Positions 25,110 to 35,439 of a DNA stretch of 64,000 bases are shown here, piece after piece. Origin of the DNA: Pseudobutyrivibrio ruminis (GTDB lineage: Bacteria; Bacillota; Clostridia; Lachnospirales; Lachnospiraceae); assembly GCA_015057305.1 (NCBI GenBank), contig SVES01000014.1:1-64000 (forward strand). Direction: 5' to 3'. The position numbers and the translations under genes were made by a program. The notes under the pieces were generated by a model, which was not told the origin of the DNA, did not search any database, and saw nothing but the letters and a program-made list of their open reading frames with translations. The number at the start of each line of letters is the position of its first letter. The stretch's first letter is position 1.

Positions 25110-27808
25110 CAACCTATTATTTCTTGCATTTCATGTTCTGTTATAGTTTGCCTTGGATTAAAATCTATTGAATTCATATAGTTATAAATACTATTGAGTA
25201 ATGCCTGCACTTCAGGATACTCTTTATTTTGATTTAAGCCCATCGTTGATATCATTATTTTTCCACCACAATAATTTAATTCAAATAACTGCGCCATATG
25301 CCTCATATATGCATATGAATCAATCTCAGTAATAATTGGTTTTATATGAGCCGGCAATATTACTGCTCTGGAAACAGCCATTTTAAACCATTGCCAGTTA
25401 GTATGAAATTCAGTTGGAAAATCTTTAAAAACAGGATGTTTATTATCAATAAGTTGCCCCATTCCACCTTCTTGCCTTGAAAATGTTCCAACTGACCAAA
25501 AATCAGTTGTAAACTGAGTGCCTATTGAATTTGGAAGGTGCTTCTTGTCAAGAACTGGTTCTAGAAAAACCTTTCCGCCCTTCTTTAAAACCCCTAACGT
25601 TTTGGAATCTAGTTCTGTTGTGAAATATACATCGCCCTTTTTTTCTGCAGACCTCTCATAACACCAAATAGGATATTCATTTTCCAACTTACCCGATGTT
25701 ATTTTTAGAATATACTTTTTATTCATCCCACTTTTGGGAAGTTCTAATTGAATTCTTCCCACAATCTTAGTTTCGCCAACTTTTACTTCATTTATGTTTA
25801 CACTTACTTCTTTTATTACATTTTCTTGAGTATCATATAATCGCACATTCGTTCTTTTGCCCACAGTGTTTTTTCCATAATTTGCTATTTGCAAATCCGC
25901 AATCAAGTCTTCACCTGCATAATATGTATATTTATCCAATAATAACATGATATGCTGAGCCTTGAAAAAAGCGGCAAACCTTTTTGGATCAGCAAAACTA
26001 TATGGTTTCACCTTTAAATGTGAATTCATCATTCCTACTAAGGCAGTTCCCTGACCAGGAAAATCCTGCAAGCTAAGAAGCAGTGTTCCAGAAAAACCTG
26101 GCGTTCGTAACGCTGCCTCAACTTCTTCTTTATATGCCAACAATGCTAATTCGCCCGTAGCTTCCACATACTTTTTCCAGTCTTTTATTAGTCCATTATC
26201 CACAGCTCTTTGTCTAATAATTCTATAATTATTAGGCTCTGAAATACCTCTAAAATCTTCTAGTTCATCAAAATCTGGCAACATCTCATATTGCCCTGTC
26301 TCAAATCCAACTACAGGTTTAGAATATTCTTTACGCAGCGCATTTATCGACTCGGTATAATTGCTTTTTCCATCAGGATATTTATTATTAATAAAGCCCT
26401 GAATTGGAATAGGTTCTTTGCTATCCTTACTATAACCATTATATTCTGTAGGCTCCCCTGCCGATGTACCCCTAAAGGAATACCCATACCAAGATTGTGC
26501 TTCATAAAAGTCACTTCCTAAATCACATCCAATGTTGCCATAATGAGCATTTGAAGCATTTGTATACATTCTTGAATTGTCAATTTCCCTTGCACTATTT
26601 AAAAGATATTCCATAAAATTGTGACCAGATTTATCTGCCCATAATTCATTTCCAAGGGAAAACATAACAAAAGACGGATGTCTATTATAAAATTCTAGAA
26701 TCTTTTTCAACTCTATTTCATAGTATGTTTTACTTTCCGATGTTGAAAACGCATCTTTTGGGTTCCAATTTGATAATTCTGGCTGTAACATTATTCCTAA
26801 CCTATCTGCAGCTGTAAAGGCTGCTTCAGGAGGACAATGAGAGTGAAATCGTACAAAGTTTACTCCGTAGCTTATATACTTTTGAAATATTGCTATCCAT
26901 TCATCAACTGTCATTGGCAAATATCCTGTTTCTGGATAAACTGCACTGTTGGTCTCACCTCTGAGAAAGATTTTTCTATCATTTAACGCTAACTGCCCAT
27001 CAATAGAAGCAAATTTACGAATTCCATATTCCACCTCAGTATAGTCAATGAGGTTGCCATCTTTATAGAGTTCGCATTTTATTTTGCTAAGCTTTCCTTC
27101 ATAGATATCCCATAACGGGATGTCATCCTTAATATGATGCTCATTAACATAGTCACCATAGAATTTTATCGTACATTCATTTTTAGAAGGACCATCTATT
27201 ATTGCCTCTATTTCATACTTATTATTAATTTTATGGATCAATACATGCTTTATAAAAGTGTCATTTTTTTCTATTATCTCCAGTCTCCCTAGCAATCCAT
27301 TCCAATTAGTCTGTGTTTCATCGGTGGCTGCTGAAGAAAATAAAATATCTTTTTTAGGCCACGTTTTATAACTATTGTCTGACTCAAATGTAAAAATATT
27401 TTGACCATTTTTTACTATATGGGTTATTTCAAAAACCCAGGGTGTTGATATTGTACCCTCTTCAAACACTTCAGCATATTTTCCATTTACCTTTAATGAA
27501 AGCTCTCTTGCACGTTCTATGTATACAAAATATCTTTTATCATCACATTTTTTTATGTTTATCTTCTTAGTAATCTCGGCTATGCCTTCATATGTGTATT
27601 TCCTAGTAAACCTTGTAGCTATAGGTGCATTGGCATCAAACTGCTCTGTTGCATTACCCAGTCCAGCATCTGGATGCCACTGATTATTACCTATATCTTT
27701 ATAACCAATTTGATTTTCATCTAACGAACCAGGAAGCAAAAGCTCCGCTTCAGCCCCATCACTTAATTTACAATTCCATTTTCCTGCTAAAGATATTATT
27801 TCCCCCAT
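25109..27808 (-). CDS. glycoside hydrolase family 2 enzyme
   Basis: An 899-residue GH2 protein without signal peptide, so cytosolic. It has a sugar-binding beta domain (about 1-170), an immunoglobulin-like domain (about 175-265) and a TIM barrel (about 270-590). The acid/base Glu sits in MFSLGNELW (about 387) and a candidate nucleophile in VVGFETGQYEM (about 500). The long C-terminal part (about 620-899) is beta-rich. Activity could be beta-galactosidase, beta-glucuronidase or a related exo-glycosidase; sequence alone does not decide. It is the last gene of the leftward operon: solute-binding protein, two permeases, YesN, YesM, GH2. Cytosolic hydrolysis of the imported oligosaccharide is the obvious role. 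Confidence 0.9.
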   Translation of the reverse strand: MGEIISLAGKWNCKLSDGAEAELLLPGSLDENQIGYKDIGNNQWHPDAGLGNATEQFDANAPIATRFTRKYTYEGIAEITKKINIKKCDDKRYFVYIERARELSLKVNGKYAEVFEEGTISTPWVFEITHIVKNGQNIFTFESDNSYKTWPKKDILFSSAATDETQTNWNGLLGRLEIIEKNDTFIKHVLIHKINNKYEIEAIIDGPSKNECTIKFYGDYVNEHHIKDDIPLWDIYEGKLSKIKCELYKDGNLIDYTEVEYGIRKFASIDGQLALNDRKIFLRGETNSAVYPETGYLPMTVDEWIAIFQKYISYGVNFVRFHSHCPPEAAFTAADRLGIMLQPELSNWNPKDAFSTSESKTYYEIELKKILEFYNRHPSFVMFSLGNELWADKSGHNFMEYLLNSAREIDNSRMYTNASNAHYGNIGCDLGSDFYEAQSWYGYSFRGTSAGEPTEYNGYSKDSKEPIPIQGFINNKYPDGKSNYTESINALRKEYSKPVVGFETGQYEMLPDFDELEDFRGISEPNNYRIIRQRAVDNGLIKDWKKYVEATGELALLAYKEEVEAALRTPGFSGTLLLSLQDFPGQGTALVGMMNSHLKVKPYSFADPKRFAAFFKAQHIMLLLDKYTYYAGEDLIADLQIANYGKNTVGKRTNVRLYDTQENVIKEVSVNINEVKVGETKIVGRIQLELPKSGMNKKYILKITSGKLENEYPIWCYERSAEKKGDVYFTTELDSKTLGVLKKGGKVFLEPVLDKKHLPNSIGTQFTTDFWSVGTFSRQEGGMGQLIDNKHPVFKDFPTEFHTNWQWFKMAVSRAVILPAHIKPIITEIDSYAYMRHMAQLFELNYCGGKIMISTMGLNQNKEYPEVQALLNSIYNYMNSIDFNPRQTITEHEMQEIIG

Positions 27809-27834
27809 TTATATTATCCTTCCCTTTATACCTA

Positions 27835-29586
27835 CTACGTTCTGTATGGTAGACTAACACTTACCTGGGTTCCCACCCCTGGTTTGCTATCTATTTCTAT
27901 GTCATATTCTTCACCATATATTTGTTTTATTCTTTTTCTAACATTGGATATTCCTATTTTATGGATACCTCCCTTTGGTACTTCTGTATCCACTAAAATC
28001 TTTTCAATCATATCTCTATCCATGCCTACACCATTGTCGGACACAATAATTTTTATAATCTCATCTTCATGAATAACATTGATTACCAGGTGCCCAAACT
28101 CATCTTTAGGGGCGATTCCGTGAAATATGGCATTCTCCACCATTGGCTCCAGCATTATCTTAGGCACCAAGCAAAGGCTATCTTCCTCCTTACAATCGAT
28201 TACAAAATCAAATCTGTTTGAATATCGATATAATTGCAATGTTAAATAGTTTTCTATATTTTTTAGTTCTTCACCTAGTGTGACGTAAACTGAGTCTTGT
28301 ATTTTTAGCGTTCCCTGCAATAACGAAATGAAGGTATTTGTAAATTTTACTATATCCTCTTTTCCCTCACTCTTAGCCATATATACGATGGAATTAAGCG
28401 TATTATATATAAAATGTGGATTAATCTGGTTCATCAAATTATCAACTGTCATTTTACGTTTTATTTTCTCGTTTTCGACAGATTCCCTCATAAGGGTTTG
28501 TATATCTACTACCATATGGTTAAAACCATCTGCTAGTAGCTCAATTTCATCGTTTGTATGAACTTCTACTTTTGTATCAAAATCTCCATTGCCAACCGCA
28601 ATTACAGAATTTGTAAGTTGATTAATTGGTGTAACTATTCTTTGAACAAATCTCTGCAAAATTAAAAGTATTACTACTCCTAATAATATAATTACAACTA
28701 TGTATTCCGCCAATACCTTGTAAAGCTCGTTACGTATCTTTTCTCCAGATATTTCCATTACAAAAACCCAACCGTCATTAAAATCATTGGATACCATTAT
28801 ATAATCCCCAGCCTTATTCTTGTAAAAAAGTTTTTCTGGATTATTCACGTAGGCTACATAATCATACTGTACGTCTCCATTTATATAAATCTCATTACCA
28901 TTGCTGTCATATACGCACATTCCTTTTATCAGTTCATTATCTATTTTTAACAAACTAATCAAATCTAAATAGCTTATATTTATTATCAATTCTCCCATTT
29001 CCTTTTTGGGATTTTTTACATCGTAAAATGTCATTACATAACTAATAACATCCTCTGTATACCCACTGGTCATAGCTATTGACTTATGCACTTCTGTAAA
29101 ACCGCATGTTTGTCCCTTTTTCTTATAGTTTAGGTACCACTCATTTTCTTCTGGATTAAAAGGTGACCTTATTGTAGATTGGCTACTATACGTCATTCCA
29201 TCAGCAGAATAAATCATTATTTCCTGAATCGGATCTACGACATGTGAAAAAGAAGCCAATACATCATTGACTTTTCTCCTTTTATACAAGGATATTCCCT
29301 TACTATCCATTGAAGTATCCATCAATTCCTGTACTGTAACGTCCGCAACTATCTGTTTTGAAACATTATCCATTAGGGATTGAAAAAACTTTGTCTCGTT
29401 ACATACACGATTCATTTGATTGGAAATATCATTAATTCTACGCTGCTCAAACAAAGTAATGTAATTATAGGTCATGATAATAATGATTATTGTCATGAAT
29501 ATTATTACAGTTGTCCAAACTAGGCTCATTAATTTTCTTTTAAGCCCTTTTATTTTCTTATGTGTACTACCATTTCTTATTGGCAT
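27835..29586 (-). CDS. sensor histidine kinase, YesM type
   Basis: A 583-residue membrane kinase. A first helix (about 18-40) and a second (about 275-297) enclose an extracytoplasmic sensing domain. A HAMP linker (about 298-350; ITPINQLTNSVIAVGNGDF) follows. The phospho-accepting His lies in the HK family motif NPHFIYNTLNSIVYMAK (about 380). The ATPase has the N box ENAIFHGI and G box SDNGVGM. It overlaps the 3' end of yesN by 20 bp, so the pair is translated together. Such kinases sense extracellular sugars, often via the cognate binding protein. Confidence 0.93.
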   Translation of the reverse strand: MPIRNGSTHKKIKGLKRKLMSLVWTTVIIFMTIIIIIMTYNYITLFEQRRINDISNQMNRVCNETKFFQSLMDNVSKQIVADVTVQELMDTSMDSKGISLYKRRKVNDVLASFSHVVDPIQEIMIYSADGMTYSSQSTIRSPFNPEENEWYLNYKKKGQTCGFTEVHKSIAMTSGYTEDVISYVMTFYDVKNPKKEMGELIINISYLDLISLLKIDNELIKGMCVYDSNGNEIYINGDVQYDYVAYVNNPEKLFYKNKAGDYIMVSNDFNDGWVFVMEISGEKIRNELYKVLAEYIVVIILLGVVILLILQRFVQRIVTPINQLTNSVIAVGNGDFDTKVEVHTNDEIELLADGFNHMVVDIQTLMRESVENEKIKRKMTVDNLMNQINPHFIYNTLNSIVYMAKSEGKEDIVKFTNTFISLLQGTLKIQDSVYVTLGEELKNIENYLTLQLYRYSNRFDFVIDCKEEDSLCLVPKIMLEPMVENAIFHGIAPKDEFGHLVINVIHEDEIIKIIVSDNGVGMDRDMIEKILVDTEVPKGGIHKIGISNVRKRIKQIYGEEYDIEIDSKPGVGTQVSVSLPYRT

Positions 29587-31090
29587 TTTTCATATACTCT
29601 CTTGGTGTTATTCCTTCTTGTTGTTTAAATGCATAGCTGAAATACTGTGCGGAAGTAAAGCCTGATTCCCGCCATATCTCATCTAATGATTTAGTTCGTG
29701 ATTTCATCATTTTTTTCGCCACGTTAATTCGGTATTCCATGAGATAATTAACGATCTTTACATTCATCTCCTGTTTAAAACATCTTCTAAGATGCCCTTC
29801 TGAAATACCAACCCCATCTGCTATATCGCATATTGATATATTCTTCATATAATTCTTTTTTATATACTCAATAGCGGTAAATACATAGTCACTTTTAATT
29901 TCTACCCCTAAATCTATATTATCGAACCTCTTAGTTATAATTAACTCTAACATTTTAACTAATGCTGAGAAACTACTGTAGATTTTGGGTGTTTCTACGC
30001 TTTCTATATCTATTCTATTTTTAATGGCATCTTCTTTGATAATAAGATAAATATTCCTGAGTAATTGAATATATGCTCCATATGGAAGTTTACCCAAGAG
30101 TTGTTTACACTTATTAAAAGACTCCAAGGTTTGTTCTTTAGAATTATTTTCTAATCCCAATTTACACTCTTCTAACAAGCTCTCCACATTTATTGATTTC
30201 TCTACATCTGCTGATATTTCGTCACTCCAAACGACGTTCTTATCTATTCCATATATATAATCTACATTTTTCTTAGATTTTGAATATAGTGTAGATAAAT
30301 CTGCAAAGTTAGAAATTATGTTTGATATTAATACCTTTCCCTTAAAGCCATATTTTTTCATCTTTTCTAGAAAAGTATTGGCTAGGTAACCTAATTGTGT
30401 TTTTTCGTCACGACATTGAGATTGTATAAAAATAATAGCCACATATTCACCTTGACTCATTTCTACAAATGCACTACAAAGTAGTCCTTCTGGCATTTGG
30501 ACCTTATTCATTTCATAACAATCTACATCTATTTCGTTTTGTATGACATCTTTCTCTAACGTGATTGGCTTATCACATATTAATGACATTAACACATAAC
30601 GTTGTAATGGCTTAGTCTTATACAACATATAATCCTGAGAAGCACTTTTTGCATTTAAGAAATGTTTTACATTATGTTCAAGTAAGATATGACGATTTCG
30701 GTCCTCAGACTCCACCTCATTTTTAGTCTTCTCTAATAAATCCTTTAAAAAATCAGCGGACAATTCATTTTTTAGAATATAGTCTCGTACTCCTGCTTTT
30801 ATACCCTTTTGGGCATATTCAAAATCTTTGTATGAACTTAAAAGAAACACTATTGGAGGATTCTTTTCCCTCAATAATGTTTCTGACATTTTGAGCCCAT
30901 CCATTATTGGCATACATATATCAGCGAATACTACATCTGGTTTTAAACGCGAAATTTCAGGTAATGCTCTTGCTCCATTATATGCCTCACCTACTACCTG
31001 ATATTCATCCCCACACTCATCTATAAGCATTCTAAGATACTTTATTGCCATAGATTCATCTTCAACTATAAAAATCGTTGTACACATCAT
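29567..31090 (-). CDS. response regulator with AraC-type DNA-binding domain, YesN type
   Basis: A 507-residue regulator. The receiver domain (about 1-120) has the phospho-acceptor Asp57 in VVFADICMPIMDG and Lys in the KNELS segment. A long linker (about 150-400) is typical of YesN. The C-terminal 100 residues hold two helix-turn-helix units (ISICDIADGVGISEGHLRRCFKQ; SLDEIWRESGFTSAQYFSYAFK). It is the partner of the YesM kinase and lies between the transporter genes and the kinase in one leftward operon. It probably activates the promoter before the solute-binding protein gene. Confidence 0.93.
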   Translation of the reverse strand: MMCTTIFIVEDESMAIKYLRMLIDECGDEYQVVGEAYNGARALPEISRLKPDVVFADICMPIMDGLKMSETLLREKNPPIVFLLSSYKDFEYAQKGIKAGVRDYILKNELSADFLKDLLEKTKNEVESEDRNRHILLEHNVKHFLNAKSASQDYMLYKTKPLQRYVLMSLICDKPITLEKDVIQNEIDVDCYEMNKVQMPEGLLCSAFVEMSQGEYVAIIFIQSQCRDEKTQLGYLANTFLEKMKKYGFKGKVLISNIISNFADLSTLYSKSKKNVDYIYGIDKNVVWSDEISADVEKSINVESLLEECKLGLENNSKEQTLESFNKCKQLLGKLPYGAYIQLLRNIYLIIKEDAIKNRIDIESVETPKIYSSFSALVKMLELIITKRFDNIDLGVEIKSDYVFTAIEYIKKNYMKNISICDIADGVGISEGHLRRCFKQEMNVKIVNYLMEYRINVAKKMMKSRTKSLDEIWRESGFTSAQYFSYAFKQQEGITPREYMKNANKKW

Positions 31091-31171
31091 TACTCCCCCA
31101 AATAAAGATTGAACCTTTTCAACTAAAAATAGTATATCACTACGGGGATTAGCCGAAAAGGTTATCTCTGC

Positions 31172-31990
31172 CTAGCCTTTTACCGCTCCAGCGGTCAGAC
31201 CATTAATCAGGCTTTTGGAACCTATAATAAAAATTATAAGAAGAGGAATCGTTGCCAATGTTAACCCAGCTAACTGAGCACCATAGTCTGTTCTAAATGC
31301 GCTTGCCAAACTCTTTACAAATATTGGAATAGTGTAGTTTTCTTGCTTATTTATAAACACTAATGGAACCATATAATTATTCCATGACCATAAAAACAAA
31401 AGTAACGACAGTGTTACTATTCCAGGCTTAATGCAAGGAAATACAATACTTGAAAATATTCTAATCTCGTTAGCACCATCTATTCGTGCACTTTCTATTA
31501 GCTCCATTGGTACAGACTGCCTAACAAATGAAATCATCCAATAGGCGCCAAAGCCATTAGCAAGCCATGTAAATATCAATGGTAATAGAGTATTATTTAT
31601 CCCCATATTTCTCATTTCTATCATGTAACCTATAATTCCAATTTGTGCTGGAACCATCATAGTTAACATGATGAACACTTGAAGTCCATTTTTCCACTTA
31701 AAGTTATAAGCATACATCCCGTATCCAACCATTGAACAAACAAGTACACCTGCAACCATTGAAAAAACCGAAACATACAGGCTATTTCCATATGACTGAA
31801 GAAAATTTGAAGCCATAATTGTTTTTATGTTCTCAATAAAATAGTTAGACGGAATTATAGGATTATTTTGAAAAATCATTTCACTTTTATAGGTTGACAT
31901 TGAAAACATCAGCCAAAATGGAAAAATCGAAATCATTGTCAAGCATGCTAATATTATTCCCACAATTATTTTCGTACTTCTTTTTACCAT
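31172..31990 (-). CDS. sugar ABC transporter permease (MalG/AraQ type)
   Basis: A 272-residue integral membrane protein with six predicted helices. The EAA loop that contacts the ATPase is ESARIDGANEIRIFSSIVFP (about 178-197). It is the second permease of a carbohydrate uptake 1 type importer. No ATP-binding subunit is encoded in the operon, so a shared MsiK/UgpC-type ATPase from elsewhere must drive it, as is common in Firmicutes. It starts 5 bp after the first permease gene. Confidence 0.93.
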   Translation of the reverse strand: MVKRSTKIIVGIILACLTMISIFPFWLMFSMSTYKSEMIFQNNPIIPSNYFIENIKTIMASNFLQSYGNSLYVSVFSMVAGVLVCSMVGYGMYAYNFKWKNGLQVFIMLTMMVPAQIGIIGYMIEMRNMGINNTLLPLIFTWLANGFGAYWMISFVRQSVPMELIESARIDGANEIRIFSSIVFPCIKPGIVTLSLLLFLWSWNNYMVPLVFINKQENYTIPIFVKSLASAFRTDYGAQLAGLTLATIPLLIIFIIGSKSLINGLTAGAVKG

Positions 31991-31995
31991 AATAC

Positions 31996-32904
31996 CTAAT
32001 CCTCTTCTTTATTCATTATTCTAAGCCCAAGTAATGAAACGATTACTATTATCACAAACAATACACACGATAGTGCTGATGCATAACCTATTCTTGGATT
32101 TGGTCCAAATGCCTGATTATAGAAATTCCATACCATAGTAAGACAGCTCTGTCCTGGTCCACCTACACTACTGCTACTTTGATTTGTGAATAATAAATTG
32201 GGTTCATCAAACAACTGAAATGCATATATTAAACTTGTTATTACCAAGAAAATGGTTACATGCTTTAATAGTGGAACTGTTATATTAAAGAATATCTGTA
32301 TTTTATTTGCCCCATCAATTTCTGCTGCTTCATACACATCTTCTGAAATTGAAGTAATCCCAGCCAAATACATTACAATAAAATATCCTGTATCCTTCCA
32401 AATAATCATAAATGCAATTACTATTGGTGCCCAAAATTTGCTTCCTATGAAATTAACTGCATCTCCTCCAAAAAATACTATGATTTTATTTAAAAACCCC
32501 ACATGCTGTTCAAAAATAAAAGTAAACATCATTCCGATTGCAACTGGTGTTGTTATGTATGGCAAAAAATTTGACGTCTGTAGAAATCTTCTACCTCTAA
32601 CTACTCTACTTAACAATGCAGCAAACACCAATCCTAACGCAATTGATATTGGAAAACCAATTACTCCTATCCTTATTGTGTTTAATAAAGAAGACCAAAA
32701 TGTTGTATCTTTTGTAAAAATATTTACATAATTATCAAATGCAATAAATTTTTTTTCTCCAAAACCATTCCAGTCAAGAAAACTCATATATACTGAATAT
32801 AAGATTGGAAATAGGTTAAATACAAAGAAGAAGATACAAAAAGGTGCAATAAAAAAAATAGGCCAAAACAATGAATATTTATTTCCGTACTTTTTAGTTT
32901 TCAT
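31996..32904 (-). CDS. sugar ABC transporter permease (MalF/LacF type)
   Basis: A 302-residue integral membrane protein with six predicted helices and the EAA loop YEAAEIDGANKIQIFFNITV near residues 195-214. It pairs with the MalG-type permease to form the channel for the sugar bound by the lipoprotein encoded upstream. GGAGATAA precedes the ATG. A strong hairpin (32925-32955) lies between it and the binding-protein gene. Confidence 0.93.
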   Translation of the reverse strand: MKTKKYGNKYSLFWPIFFIAPFCIFFFVFNLFPILYSVYMSFLDWNGFGEKKFIAFDNYVNIFTKDTTFWSSLLNTIRIGVIGFPISIALGLVFAALLSRVVRGRRFLQTSNFLPYITTPVAIGMMFTFIFEQHVGFLNKIIVFFGGDAVNFIGSKFWAPIVIAFMIIWKDTGYFIVMYLAGITSISEDVYEAAEIDGANKIQIFFNITVPLLKHVTIFLVITSLIYAFQLFDEPNLLFTNQSSSSVGGPGQSCLTMVWNFYNQAFGPNPRIGYASALSCVLFVIIVIVSLLGLRIMNKEED

Positions 32905-32924
32905 AGATTATCTCCAAAAATAAT

Positions 32925-32955
32925 GAGGGAGGAGGGAATATATCCCTCTTCCCTC
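32925..32955 (-). promoter_or_regulatory. intercistronic hairpin after the solute-binding protein gene
   Basis: GAGGGAGGAGGG pairs with CCCTCTTCCCTC (one G-U) and has no long T-run. It probably protects the binding-protein mRNA end or causes partial termination, raising binding protein over permeases. Confidence 0.7.
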
Positions 32956-32965
32956 GCCTCTTTCT

Positions 32966-34276
32966 TTATTTGATAGTTATATTATCATCTGTAACAAGCT
33001 GTTCTAATTCTTCTCGTCCTATATCAAGAGCTTCCTCTAATGTCATCTCTTTATCATCCATAAGTTGTTGTGCTAAATCATTTCTTACACTAATCATGCT
33101 GTTTTCCCAAGGTGAAGAATCAACTACATTCATTTCATTTGCAATTTCTGTATAAAGAAGAGTACTTATATCCTGATTTGCAAAGAATTCTTCGTCTGCT
33201 CTCTTTGTAAAGTTTGCGTCTGTTGTGAGAGTCTTATATGTAGTGATAAATCCAGCTAAGTCTCTTCCAGCTTCTGCACCTTCTTGCTCAGCAACTGCCC
33301 AATGTATAAAGTCATATGCGGCCTGTTTCTGTTCTTCCGTTGCAGAAGATGATATGCCAAGAGCAGTACCACCGTGGCTATAACTAACAGGTGCCTTGAT
33401 TAATCCCCAATTTCCTGAACCATCTGGATCATTTGCCTCAATATAGTATGTAATTGCCCAATCAGGACATGGATAGAAAATATGTATGTCATCAGCATAA
33501 GTTGCATTACCTTCTGCTGTACCATTCTGGTATGTGTCCAAGATGCCTGCATCCCTCATAGCAATAACCTTCGAAAATACATCTGTCATTTTATCCGTGT
33601 AATTTAATGTATCACCATTTTGAGTTGCCACATCGCTTGCGAAGTAAAGCCATTCTGCTACCGCCTGTCCTGAATGAAACATATACTTCCCATCTGCTAC
33701 AGCATCTGCGCCTTTATCAATATAATCGTCATAAGAAGAGAACATAGTCTGCAATTCGTCTGGATCATCTGTTCCAAATACCTCTTTTGCTAAATCTCTC
33801 TTATACGCAATACCTGAAGGGCAAACGCATGTCAAAAGCCCCACAACTCTTCCATCATCAGTTGTTGCCTTCTCTATAGCCGAATCAATATATTCGCTTG
33901 TATCAAGGCCATAATCTGTCAAATCTTCCAGAATATCCATATCCTTCCAATTTTCAATTAATGCTACATCCATTGGAATGATTGTTGGTAATTCTGAACC
34001 AGAAGCTAATGCCTGTTGTGTTTTTGTTAGCATATCTCCCCATTCCACTGCTGTAGCTTCAAAATGTACATTTGGATGGGTCTCTTCATACTTTTCAAAC
34101 ATCGGCCACGCATAATTTGAATCCCAACCCCAATAAGTAAGTGTTACTACTCCATCATCTGTTTCTCCACTAGCTGACTGAGCTGTTTCTTTGGAATCTC
34201 CATTGCTGCCGCAGCCAACAAACATTGTTGTCATCATAGTCGCTATCAAAAGCGCTGATACAATTTTTTTCTTCAT
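32966..34276 (-). CDS. extracellular sugar-binding lipoprotein of ABC importer
   Basis: A 436-residue solute-binding protein of carbohydrate family 1. The signal is MKKKIVSALLIATMMT followed by a VGC lipobox, then a short Ser/Gly linker. WGWDSNYAWPMFEKYEETHP and the closing helical segments fit the two-lobe fold. The start at 34276 is taken because GGAAGGGG lies upstream; an ATG far upstream would precede the signal. It is the first gene of the sugar operon and is divergent from the esterase gene. Aromatic residues in the mature part suit an oligosaccharide ligand. Confidence 0.93.
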   Translation of the reverse strand: MKKKIVSALLIATMMTTMFVGCGSNGDSKETAQSASGETDDGVVTLTYWGWDSNYAWPMFEKYEETHPNVHFEATAVEWGDMLTKTQQALASGSELPTIIPMDVALIENWKDMDILEDLTDYGLDTSEYIDSAIEKATTDDGRVVGLLTCVCPSGIAYKRDLAKEVFGTDDPDELQTMFSSYDDYIDKGADAVADGKYMFHSGQAVAEWLYFASDVATQNGDTLNYTDKMTDVFSKVIAMRDAGILDTYQNGTAEGNATYADDIHIFYPCPDWAITYYIEANDPDGSGNWGLIKAPVSYSHGGTALGISSSATEEQKQAAYDFIHWAVAEQEGAEAGRDLAGFITTYKTLTTDANFTKRADEEFFANQDISTLLYTEIANEMNVVDSSPWENSMISVRNDLAQQLMDDKEMTLEEALDIGREELEQLVTDDNITIK

Positions 34277-34448
34277 GATTAATACCCCTTCCTTTCCGTG
34301 AAGATACCTTCTTCTTAATTTCATTGTATATAAACTTAAGATTTTTATTTGTAATAATTTCAAACAAAATTTAAGATTTCTGAACATCCAATACTAACTT
34401 TCTGTCTCTATGCTATTATATTCAATATCAACTTAGGAGGTTATGATT

Positions 34449-35402
34449 ATGAGGGGCTATGAATATGAACCACTTTTGAATTTCAGACCTAGTTTTAACG
34501 TGTGGAAACATAATTTTGAAGCTTTTCCTTTTAATATTATGGTAAATAATTGCATTAAAAAATGTTATTCTAACTCTGCAAACTTTACCACCACAAAAAA
34601 TGTATCTATATCTAGGCTTTCTTATACTTCTAATAATTTCACTTTACCTTTTATTAAAATTAGTCCTAGAGAACTTGAACACACAACTTTGCCTACAATC
34701 ATCTACTATCATGGAGGCGGGTTCATTTGTCCTTTAGATACTATGATGCTCAATAATGCTTCATTTTATTCTGAAAAACTAAATATACATATATTGCTTC
34801 CCGAATATAGGCTTGCTCCTAATAATTCCAGCACAATTATTTTATCTGACTGTAATAATTTTCTTAATTTTGTTGTGCAAAATCAAAAGAATTTACATGT
34901 GGATTTACGTCAGCTTATAATGCTTGGAGATAGTGCTGGAGGTTTTTTAGCAACTACCACTTTATTATGGTCTTTAAGAAATACCAGTATATCCATAAGA
35001 GGGCTCTTATTAATTTATCCTGTAACTGATGACGAAATTGAAAAATATGATTCTATGAATTTGAGATATGCCGAATGGAACAAATCTGCTACATATCATA
35101 TGTGGCGGCTGTTTAGGAAAAAAAACAATACAGCAGATAACGAACTATTAGATTCTTATATTCCTGTAAAACAACATGACTACTCTTTATTTCCTAAAAC
35201 ATATATCGAGGTACAAGAATATGATACTTTGAAAGATGAAGGAATTACTTTGGCTAAATTAATAGAAAATGATAATGTGCCAGTTACACTAAAGGAAATA
35301 AAAGGAACTTACCATGGATTTGATAATATGGTAGAAAATCCTTTTATTGATAGAGTTTTAACAGATAGATGTAAAATAATAGAGGCTATGCTCAAAGCAT
35401 AG
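34449..35402 (+). CDS. alpha/beta hydrolase, hormone-sensitive lipase family
   Basis: A 317-residue esterase-type protein with the HSL family marks: oxyanion motif YYHGGGF near residue 90, nucleophile elbow GDSAGGF near 158, and late Asp (VQEYDTLKDEG) and His (GTYHGFDNM). There is no signal peptide. GGAGG lies upstream; the second of two close ATGs (34449) has the better spacing. It is divergent from the sugar operon and so may remove acyl groups (acetyl, feruloyl) from imported oligosaccharides. That link rests on position only. Confidence 0.88.
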   Translation: MRGYEYEPLLNFRPSFNVWKHNFEAFPFNIMVNNCIKKCYSNSANFTTTKNVSISRLSYTSNNFTLPFIKISPRELEHTTLPTIIYYHGGGFICPLDTMMLNNASFYSEKLNIHILLPEYRLAPNNSSTIILSDCNNFLNFVVQNQKNLHVDLRQLIMLGDSAGGFLATTTLLWSLRNTSISIRGLLLIYPVTDDEIEKYDSMNLRYAEWNKSATYHMWRLFRKKNNTADNELLDSYIPVKQHDYSLFPKTYIEVQEYDTLKDEGITLAKLIENDNVPVTLKEIKGTYHGFDNMVENPFIDRVLTDRCKIIEAMLKA

Positions 35403-35410
35403 TCTCTATT
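35378..35410 (+). terminator. terminator overlapping the end of the esterase gene
   Basis: AATAGAG and CTCTATT enclose CTATGCT/AGCATAG with a CAA loop. The stop codon is in the right arm. Confidence 0.75.
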
Positions 35411-35439
35411 ATGTAATTAGCTTTACTGTACTATTTAAA

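Noticed and set aside
31130..31175. Terminator after the MalG-type permease
   Set aside because: AAAAGG/CCTTTT pairing is short and lacks a T-run; transcription into yesN is expected.
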